From Geminicoccaceae bacterium (GTDB lineage Bacteria; Pseudomonadota; Alphaproteobacteria; Geminicoccales; Geminicoccaceae), in the NCBI GenBank assembly GCA_020638495.1, contig JACKIN010000003.1, forward strand, positions 124,001-188,000: a stretch of DNA of 64,000 nt, given 5' to 3'. The notes below the pieces were generated by a model. The model was not told the origin of the DNA. It did not search any database and saw only the letters and a program-made list of their open reading frames with translations. This document shows positions 56,691 to 64,000 of this stretch, piece by piece. Position 1 is the stretch's first letter, and every line of letters begins with the position of its first letter. Both the position numbers and the translations under genes were made by a program.

Positions 56691-57545
56691 ATGGCAGAGG
56701 CGGCGACAGGGCGATCGGGCGGCAGGTCGGGTGATCCCCTGCCGGGTGCCGGCCTGCAGCCAGGCACGCTCGCCGGGGCGCCGGGTCGGCGCCTGCGGCG
56801 GCTCGGCTACGCGCTCGCCGGTCTCGCCCTGCTCGGAGTCGTGGCCGGGACGGCCCGGGCCAGCGGCTTCATTGCCGACCTGTCGCATCACCTGATCGCC
56901 ATCACCACCGCCTTCACCGGCAGCAATGTCCTGCTGTTCGGTGCGCTCGACGATCCCGGCAGCGATGTGGTGGTGGTCGTGCGCGGGCCGGACACCAGCA
57001 CGGCCGTGCGGCGCAAGAACCGCATCGGCCCCGTCTGGCTGAACACCGACGAGATGACCTTCTCCGCCGTGCCGTCCTTCTATGCCATCGCGGCGAGCGC
57101 GCCGCTCGGGGACATCGTGGCGCCCGACGAGCAGCGACGGTTTCGCATCGGCGTCGGCAATCTCGGCCTGCGCCCCGAGGCCAGCGGCGATCGGTCCGCC
57201 CTGGAGATCAGCGAGTTCCGCGAGGCCCTCGTCCGCAACAAGGAAAAGGTCGGCCTCTATGCGGCGGAGATCGCACCGGTCCGCTTTCTCGGCGACAAGC
57301 TCTTCCGGACGACCCTCGCCTTCCCGGCCAACGTGCCGCCGGGCAACTACCAGATCGAGGTGCTCCAGCTGCGGGATGGTTTCGTGGCCGGGGCGCAGAC
57401 CAGCGTGCTGGTGATCTCGAAGGTCGGGCTCGAAGCCGAGATCTACGACGCGGCACGCACCCAGCCGGCGATCTACGGCCTCGTCTCGGTCATCCTCGCG
57501 GTCGGGGCAGGCTGGTCCGCGGGCATCTTCTTCAGAAAGCAGTGA
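56691..57545 (+). CDS. Alph_Pro_TM (TIGR02186-like) membrane protein
   Basis: 284 aa of unknown role. An N-terminal hydrophobic segment (about 40-60) is followed by a periplasmic domain (GFIADLSHHLIAITTAFTGS, LFGALDDPG, VVVVVRGPD, RKNRIGPVWLNTDEMTFSAV, PGNYQIEVLQLRDG) and a C-terminal membrane anchor (VSVILAVGAGWSAGIFF). This matches the alphaproteobacterial family PF09608, often beside TauE/SafE-type exporters. ATG 56691 has AAAGG 6 nt upstream; TTG 56646, which overlaps the YedE stop as TTGA, is the alternative. Confidence 0.8.
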   Translation: MAEAATGRSGGRSGDPLPGAGLQPGTLAGAPGRRLRRLGYALAGLALLGVVAGTARASGFIADLSHHLIAITTAFTGSNVLLFGALDDPGSDVVVVVRGPDTSTAVRRKNRIGPVWLNTDEMTFSAVPSFYAIAASAPLGDIVAPDEQRRFRIGVGNLGLRPEASGDRSALEISEFREALVRNKEKVGLYAAEIAPVRFLGDKLFRTTLAFPANVPPGNYQIEVLQLRDGFVAGAQTSVLVISKVGLEAEIYDAARTQPAIYGLVSVILAVGAGWSAGIFFRKQ

Positions 57546-57548
57546 GCC

Positions 57549-58103
57549 ATGAGCGGTGCCAGCAGCAACCAGGCGGTATCGGACGACGAGGCCCGGGCGG
57601 CGGAGGCCGGGGCGGGCGAGCCCGCTGCCGCCACCCAGGAGCAGCGCGTCTTTCTCGTCGTGGTCGACGAATCCGAGGAGATGCGGACAGCGCTCCGTTT
57701 CGCCTGCCGCCGCGCCCAGCACACGCGCGGGCGCGTCGCCCTGCTCTACGTGATCGAGCCGGCCGAGTTCCAGCACTGGCTCGGCGTCGGCCGGGTGATG
57801 GAGGAGGAGGCGCGGCTCGAGGCCGAGCGGCGGATGCAGACCCTGGCGGCCGAGGTCTTCGCCCAGACCGGATCGATGCCGGCCGTGCATATCCGCGAGG
57901 GCCAGCGCGCCGAGCAGCTCGTTGCCCTGCTCGACGAGGAGCCGTCGATCTCGCTCCTCGTGCTCGGCACCGCGACCGGCGGCGGCGATCCCGGGCCGCT
58001 CGTGACCTATCTGACCAGCAGCGCCGGCCGCAACCGGCTGCGCGTGCCGGTGACGCTCGTGCCCGGCCATCTGAGCGAGGCCGAGATCGACGCGCTGAGC
58101 TGA
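57549..58103 (+). CDS. Universal stress protein (UspA family)
   Basis: 184 aa. After a hydrophilic N-terminal stretch of about 32 residues comes a UspA fold: VFLVVVDESEEMRTALRFAC, then RVALLYVIEPAEF and LVLGTATGGGDPGPLVTYLT near the C-terminus. The canonical ATP-binding GxxGxxGS pattern is only partly kept. It starts 3 bp after the Alph_Pro_TM gene, so it is likely co-expressed with it. Its exact role is unknown. Confidence 0.82.
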   Translation: MSGASSNQAVSDDEARAAEAGAGEPAAATQEQRVFLVVVDESEEMRTALRFACRRAQHTRGRVALLYVIEPAEFQHWLGVGRVMEEEARLEAERRMQTLAAEVFAQTGSMPAVHIREGQRAEQLVALLDEEPSISLLVLGTATGGGDPGPLVTYLTSSAGRNRLRVPVTLVPGHLSEAEIDALS

Positions 58104-58127
58104 GCGCGAGGGAACCGGACGAGCCGT

Positions 58128-58871
58128 TCAGATCCGCTCGCCGCCCGGCAATCGCATGAAGCGAACGGGCAGGACCGACCGGCCGCCGAGCGAGCCGTCC
58201 GCGCGCCGGATCACCAACATCAATGACTGCTCGCTCTCCGCCGGGCCGATCGGCGCGACCAGCCGACCGCCCGGCGCCAGCTGGCGAAGCAGGGCCTGCG
58301 GCAGGCGGTCGACGGCGAGGCGGACGATGATCGCATCGAAGGTCCGCTCGGCTTCCGGCCAGCCGTCATAGGGATCGGCGCTGCGCACCTCGACATTCCC
58401 GTAGCCGAGCCGCTCGAGCCGGGCCGCCACCGCCGTTGCGGCCGCCGCATCGAGATCGACGGCGTGGACGCGGGCTGCGAGCCGGCTCGCCACCGCCGCG
58501 TGATAGCCGCCACCGACACCCAGAACGAGCACGTCGTCGCCCGCCTGGATATCCACCAGATCGGACATCAGGGCGACGAGGAAGGGCTGGGATTCGCGCA
58601 GGCCGAACGCCGCCGGCAGCGGCAGGTCGAGATAGGCATAGGCCGCCACCGCCTCGGGCACGAACAGGTGCCGCGGCACCTCGCGGATGGCTTCGAGGAC
58701 GCTTGGGGCGATGACCGGGTGGCCGGTGACGGGCCCCGCGAGCTCGGCATTCAGCTCGACCTGGGCCACCAGCCCGGCCCGGGCCGAAGCGTATTCCGTC
58801 GCCTCCTGCGCCACCGCCGCAAGTGCCGGGGCCTGCAGCAGCAGCAGCGTGAGCGCCAGGCCGAGCCGCAT
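58128..58871 (-). CDS. Exported protein-L-isoaspartate O-methyltransferase-like protein
   Basis: 247 aa from ATG 58871, which is preceded by GAAGGAG. A signal peptide covers about 1-19 (RLGLALTLLLLQAPALAA). The rest resembles PCMT: SVLEAIREVPRHLFVPEAVA, AYLDLPLP, a SAM-binding motif VLVLGVGGGYHAAVAS and the C-terminal LAPGGRLVAPIGP. The usual GQTISQP block is altered to FGLRESQPFLVA. It would act on periplasmic proteins, although no source of periplasmic SAM is known. Convergent with the UspA gene. Confidence 0.78.
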   Translation of the reverse strand: MRLGLALTLLLLQAPALAAVAQEATEYASARAGLVAQVELNAELAGPVTGHPVIAPSVLEAIREVPRHLFVPEAVAAYAYLDLPLPAAFGLRESQPFLVALMSDLVDIQAGDDVLVLGVGGGYHAAVASRLAARVHAVDLDAAAATAVAARLERLGYGNVEVRSADPYDGWPEAERTFDAIIVRLAVDRLPQALLRQLAPGGRLVAPIGPAESEQSLMLVIRRADGSLGGRSVLPVRFMRLPGGERI

Positions 58872-59252
58872 CTCCTTCGCTCCCGGGAAAGGATCGATCA
58901 ACCGGTCGAGCTCGCCTCGGCCATGAAACCCTTCCGAAGGCACCGCGTCAATGCCCGGACGCTTCATCCGCCGGTGCCGGTCCTTGCAAGAACTCAGCCA
59001 GTGACCGCTTCACCGTCATTGTCCGCGAGCCGAACGAGTGCCGCAGGAGGCGGGCCTTCAACCAAAACGCCCTTGCAATCGCAGTTGTGGATCGCCATTA
59101 TCTTCGCCATCGATCCGCTAAGGTAAGTTGTTTCGGCCGGCATGGTTTTGCCTTGCCGGCCAGGGGTGCCGCAGGGTGCCTGGACTTCCTGACCGACGTG
59201 GCTTGACGCCGTGGTGATGGTCGCCACGGTAACTTCAGCTTGGGGATGGAAT
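58872..59252. other. Intergenic region between divergent pcm-like gene and csp
   Basis: About 380 bp. It carries a candidate csp promoter at 59073-59101 and a long csp leader. A 38-codon frame on the minus strand (58994-59110) has low third-position GC and no ribosome site, so I do not call it. No structured RNA family was recognised. Confidence 0.5.
59073..59101 (+). promoter_or_regulatory. Candidate promoter of csp
   Basis: TTGCAA (59073-59078), a 17-bp spacer and CATTAT (59096-59101) give a reasonable sigma-70-like pair. Transcription from here would give a leader of about 145 nt, as is usual for cold-shock genes. Confidence 0.4.
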
Positions 59253-59462
59253 ATGTCCACCGGCACCGTAAAGTGGTTCAACAGCACCAAGGGCTACGGC
59301 TTTATCCAGCCTGACAACGGCACCAGCGATGTGTTCGTGCACATCTCGGCCGTCGAGCAGGCCGGCATGAGCAGCCTGAACGAGGGCCAGAAGGTCTCGT
59401 TCGACGTGACGACCGACCCGCGCCGCGGCAAGACGTCCGCGACCAATCTCCGCGCCGTCTGA
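59253..59462 (+). CDS. Cold-shock protein (CspA family)
   Basis: 69 aa single CSD. STGTVKWFNSTKGYGFIQPD holds RNP1 (KGYGFI), and DVFVHISAV is RNP2. It binds single-stranded RNA/DNA and acts as an RNA chaperone. ATG 59253 gives the family length; the upstream ATG at 59211 adds 14 untypical residues. A strong terminator follows. Confidence 0.96.
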   Translation: MSTGTVKWFNSTKGYGFIQPDNGTSDVFVHISAVEQAGMSSLNEGQKVSFDVTTDPRRGKTSATNLRAV

Positions 59463-59487
59463 CACTCAGGCGTCGCGAACCGGATCG

Positions 59488-59516
59488 GGCCGGCCGTTAA
59501 CGGCCGGCCCTTTTCG
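59488..59516 (+). terminator. Rho-independent terminator of csp
   Basis: A perfect 10-bp G/C stem (GGGCCGGCCG / CGGCCGGCCC) with a TTAA loop, followed by TTTTCG. It lies 25 bp after the csp stop and before infA. Confidence 0.9.
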
Positions 59517-59568
59517 TCTTTTCCGAGAACTCGAGGGCCCGCTCGGCATCAGGGGCCAGGGAGAACGA

Positions 59569-59838
59569 ATGGCGAAGGAAGACATGATCGAGATGGAGGG
59601 CACCGTCACCGAGGTGCTCCCGGACGCACGGTTTCGCGTCAAGCTCGAGAACGGGCACGAGATCATCGGCTACGCCTCCGGGCGGATGCGCAAGCACCGT
59701 ATCCGGATCATCGCCGGCGATCCGGTGACGCTGGAGCTGACGCCCTACGACCTGACCAAGGGTCGCATCAACTACCGGCACAAGACGGCGGGCCCCACCC
59801 CGACCGGCAACCGCCGCCCGCCCCCGCGTCGCCGCTGA
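59569..59838 (+). CDS. infA: Translation initiation factor IF-1 with basic C-terminal tail
   Basis: 89 aa. The OB-fold core (MEGTVTEVLPDARFRVKLEN, SGRMRKHRIRIIAGDPVTLE, LTKGRINYRHK) occupies residues 1-72 and is normal. A further 17 residues rich in Pro and Arg (ending NRRPPPRRR) follow. IF-1 blocks the ribosomal A site and helps IF-2 and IF-3. It lies between the csp terminator and ychF. Confidence 0.95.
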   Translation: MAKEDMIEMEGTVTEVLPDARFRVKLENGHEIIGYASGRMRKHRIRIIAGDPVTLELTPYDLTKGRINYRHKTAGPTPTGNRRPPPRRR

Positions 59839-59939
59839 GCGAACCGGGCTGTTGCGCGCTCGTCGCGCACCCCCTCTGCATTTCTCGGGCGCGTGCACTT
59901 TCGTGACGCCCATTCATCCAGACGAGCGCCAGAACCAGC

Positions 59940-61037
59940 ATGGGCTTCAACTGCGGCATTGTCGGCCTGCCGAACGTCGGCAAGTCCACCCTTTTCAACG
60001 CGCTGACGCAGACCGCGGCGGCGGCCGCGGCCAATTATCCCTTCTGCACCATCGAGCCCAATGTCGGGCGGCTGCCGGTGCCCGACCCGCGCCTCGATCT
60101 CCTGGCAAAGCTCGGCAAGTCGGCGAAGACCCTGCCGACCCAGCTCGAGATCAAGGACATCGCCGGTCTCGTCCGCGGGGCCTCCAAGGGCGAGGGGCTC
60201 GGCAACAAGTTCCTCGGCGCCATTCGCGAGGTCGATGCGATCCTCGAGGTGCTGCGCTGCTTCGAGGATGACGACATCACCCATGTCGAGGGCGGCGTCG
60301 ATCCGCTGCGCGACGCGGAGCTGATCCAGACCGAGCTCCTGCTCGCCGACATCGACAGCCTGAACCGGCAGAAGGACGGCCTCGTCAAGCGCATCCGCGC
60401 CCAGGACAAGGAGGCGAAGCGCCGGCTCGAGCTGATCGAGCACATCCTGCCGCTGATGGAGGAGGGCCGGCCGGTGCGCCGGCTGCCGCTCGATCCGGAG
60501 CAGCGACTGCTCGTCGCAGACCTCACGCTGCTGACCGCCAAGCCCCTGCTCTACGTCCTCAATGTCGACGAGGCGGCAGCCGCGGGCGGCAACGACTGGA
60601 GCGCCAAAGCCGCCGCCATGGCTGCCGGCGAAGGGGCCGGCAGCGTCGTCGTGTCGGCGGCGATCGAGGCGGAGCTGGCGGGCCTGCCAGCCGAGGAGCG
60701 GGCCGAGTACCTCACGAGCCTCGGCCTCGAGGAGCCCGGCCTCAACCGCGTCATCCGCGAGGGCTATGCGCTGCTCGACCTGATCACCTTCTTCACGGTG
60801 GGCCCCAAGGAAGCGCGCGCCTGGACCGTCGAGAAGGGGGCCACCGCACCCCAGGCAGCCGGCGTCATCCACACCGATTTCGAGCGCGGCTTCATCGCCG
60901 CCGAGGTCATCACTTTTGACGATTTCGCCGCGCTCGGCAGCGAGCAGGCGGTCAAGGAAGCCGGCAGGATGCGGCTCGAGGGCCGCGACTACGTCATCAG
61001 GGACGGCGACGTCTGCCATTTCCGCTTCAACGTCTGA
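59940..61037 (+). CDS. ychF: Redox-regulated ATPase YchF (OLA1 family)
   Basis: 365 aa. P-loop GLPNVGKST (9-17) with NYPFCTIEPNVG downstream, a G4-equivalent YVLNVDE in place of NKxD (explaining ATP preference), and a C-terminal TGS domain (LITFFTVGPKEARAWTVEKG). ATG 59940 gives the standard MGFNCGIVG start. It is convergent with the sugar ABC operon. Confidence 0.97.
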   Translation: MGFNCGIVGLPNVGKSTLFNALTQTAAAAAANYPFCTIEPNVGRLPVPDPRLDLLAKLGKSAKTLPTQLEIKDIAGLVRGASKGEGLGNKFLGAIREVDAILEVLRCFEDDDITHVEGGVDPLRDAELIQTELLLADIDSLNRQKDGLVKRIRAQDKEAKRRLELIEHILPLMEEGRPVRRLPLDPEQRLLVADLTLLTAKPLLYVLNVDEAAAAGGNDWSAKAAAMAAGEGAGSVVVSAAIEAELAGLPAEERAEYLTSLGLEEPGLNRVIREGYALLDLITFFTVGPKEARAWTVEKGATAPQAAGVIHTDFERGFIAAEVITFDDFAALGSEQAVKEAGRMRLEGRDYVIRDGDVCHFRFNV

Positions 61038-61050
61038 GCTTCCCCGAGAG

Positions 61051-61067
61051 GCGGACCTGCCTGTCCG

Positions 61068-61068
<1 letters not shown>
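61051..61068. repeat. Short hairpin between convergent ychF and ABC ATPase genes
   Basis: GCGGAC and GTCCGC form a 6-bp stem with a 6-nt loop in the 30-bp gap. Without T-tracts it is at best a weak bidirectional stop. Confidence 0.3.
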
Positions 61069-62165
<1,097 letters not shown>

Positions 62166-62215
62166 CGACGATTTCTCTCTTTCTCAAACTGACCGGTGGC
62201 GAGGCACGGCCGGGA

Positions 62216-63045
<830 letters not shown>

Positions 63046-63046
<1 letters not shown>

Positions 63047-63984
63047 CACTTGTCTCCGCTCAGATTGAGCCGGCCGGCGTAGATGTAGAGGATGGTGATG
63101 CCGGCGATGATCAGGAAGAGCAGGGTCGAAGCAGCGGAGCCGTAGGCGAAATTGTCGAAATCGAAGAGGTGCTGCCTTGCATAGACCGACATGGTAACGG
63201 TCTGCGCATTGTTGGGGGTGAGCACGTAGATCAGGTCGAAGATCCGCAAGGAATCGAGCATGCGGAAGATGACCGCCACCATGATCGCCGGGCGGATCAA
63301 GGGCAGCGTCACCCTGAAGAAGACCTTGACCGGATGGATGCCGTCGACCTTCGCGGCCTCGTAGATGTCGCCCGGCAGCATCTGCATGCCGGCGAGGATC
63401 AAGAGCGCCATGAAGGGCGTGGTCTTCCACACATCGACGATGATCACGGCGATCATCGCGGTCTCGGGCTGGGCGGTCCAGGCAATGGGCGCACTGATCA
63501 GCCCGAGCTTCAGGAACATGTCGTTCAGGATGCCGAACTGGTCGTTCATCATCCAGTCCCACATCTTCGCCGAGACGATGGTGGGAATGGCCCAGGGCAC
63601 CAGGATCGCGGCGCGCACGAACCCGCGGCCGGCGAATTCGGCGTTCAGCACCAGGGCCACGATGAGGCCGAGCAGTGTCTCGATCGTCACCGCGATGACG
63701 GTGAAGTAGACCGTGTTCCAGACGGCGCGCCACCAGGTCGGGTCCGCGAGCAGCCCGATCCACTCGCCGTCGCCCTCGCCGTAGTCGAGCCAGAAGAGAT
63801 AATTCTCGAAGCCGATCCACTGCCCGCTGCCCGGCTGCGACAGCTTGGCGTCGGTGAAGCCGAGCCAGATCGTCCGCAGCAGGGGCCAGCCGGCCACCGC
63901 CAGCAGCACCAGCATCATCGGGACCAGGAAGATCCAGGCAGCGCGGATCTTCTCGCGAGTCAGCTGGGAGGTGGCGGCGGCCAT
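63046..63984 (-). CDS. Sugar ABC transporter permease, MalF type
   Basis: 312 aa, six hydrophobic segments, a periplasmic loop between TM1 and TM2 (SGQWIGFENYLFWLDYGEGD) and the EAA loop EAAKVDGIHPVKVFFRVTLP. ATG 63984 is 16 bp from the window edge. The binding-protein gene expected upstream is outside. Nearest recognisable class is trehalose/maltose-like; the sugar is not proven. Confidence 0.92.
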
Positions 63985-64000
63985 GTTGCGTTCCCTGCCC

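Noticed and set aside
58994..59110. Possible 38-aa gene with two Cys (HNCDCKG) on the minus strand
   Set aside because: Third-position GC is clearly below that of its neighbours, no ribosome site is present and it lies in a long cold-shock leader region.

Overview
This 64 kb window is a gene-dense, very GC-rich stretch of alphaproteobacterial chromosome. The base composition, the strong G/C preference at third codon positions and the gene set (EipB/DUF1849, Alph_Pro_TM, MucR, Irr, RpoH, CcmI, a YlxR-L7Ae fusion) point to a Rhodospirillales-like organism; that rank is an inference from gene content, not from a marker search. I see no prophage block, insertion sequence, CRISPR array, tRNA or rRNA. 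Almost all genes belong to recognised families, and most are core housekeeping genes.

Layout, left to right. 1-9.4 kb: the 5' part of aconitase (cut by the left edge), an EipB envelope protein, a ROK fructokinase, a secreted double OmpA-like protein, ribosomal protein L33, an orphan THI5/NMT1-type binding protein, a GNAT acetyltransferase, a TPR-SPOR protein and an AI-2E-type transporter. 9.4-12.8 kb: the methionine-salvage genes mtnK and mtnA, separated by an opposed GH19 endolysin-like gene. 13-16.5 kb: rpoH, uvrC, moaD and moaE. 16.5-21.7 kb, minus strand: a tightly overlapping cytochrome c maturation operon ccmDEFGHI without ccmABC. 21.7-29.1 kb: glnD, murJ, trpS, an Nfu-type Fe-S scaffold, tsaB and rimI. 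29.1-38 kb: tusA-like and mucR divergent from one another, then miaB-phoH-ybeY-corC-lnt and metK-trmB. 38.1-47.6 kb: the nusA/infB operon rimP-nusA-ylxR-infB-rbfA-truB-rpsO-pnp. 47.7-49.6 kb: a nitronate-monooxygenase-like flavoprotein with an extra Cys cluster, and Irr. 49.7-53.9 kb: a complete glycerol-3-phosphate-type importer ugpBAEC with an intercistronic hairpin. 54-58.9 kb: a coiled-coil M23 peptidase, a YeeE/YedE sulfur transporter with Alph_Pro_TM and UspA partners, and an exported PCMT-like methyltransferase. 59-61 kb: cold-shock protein, IF-1 with a basic tail, and YchF. 61-64 kb, minus strand: ATPase and two permeases of a second sugar importer whose binding-protein gene should lie just beyond the right edge.

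How the genes work together: translation and its quality control dominate (rimP to pnp, miaB, ybeY, trmB, tsaB/rimI, trpS, rpsO, rpmG, infA, ychF). Envelope genes are scattered between them (lnt, murJ, corC, EipB, M23, OmpA-like, GH19). Carbon uptake is represented by two CUT1 ABC systems and fructokinase. Sulfur and iron chemistry appears repeatedly (Nfu, TusA-like, YedE, Irr, aconitase, moaDE). The signals most worth a second look are the YedE/Alph_Pro_TM/UspA cluster, the apparent CTG start of phoH, the MucR zinc-finger change, the GH19 gene inside the mtn pair, the Cys cluster of the nitronate-monooxygenase-like protein, and several strong intercistronic hairpins. I did not find a clear new multi-gene defence or secretion system.
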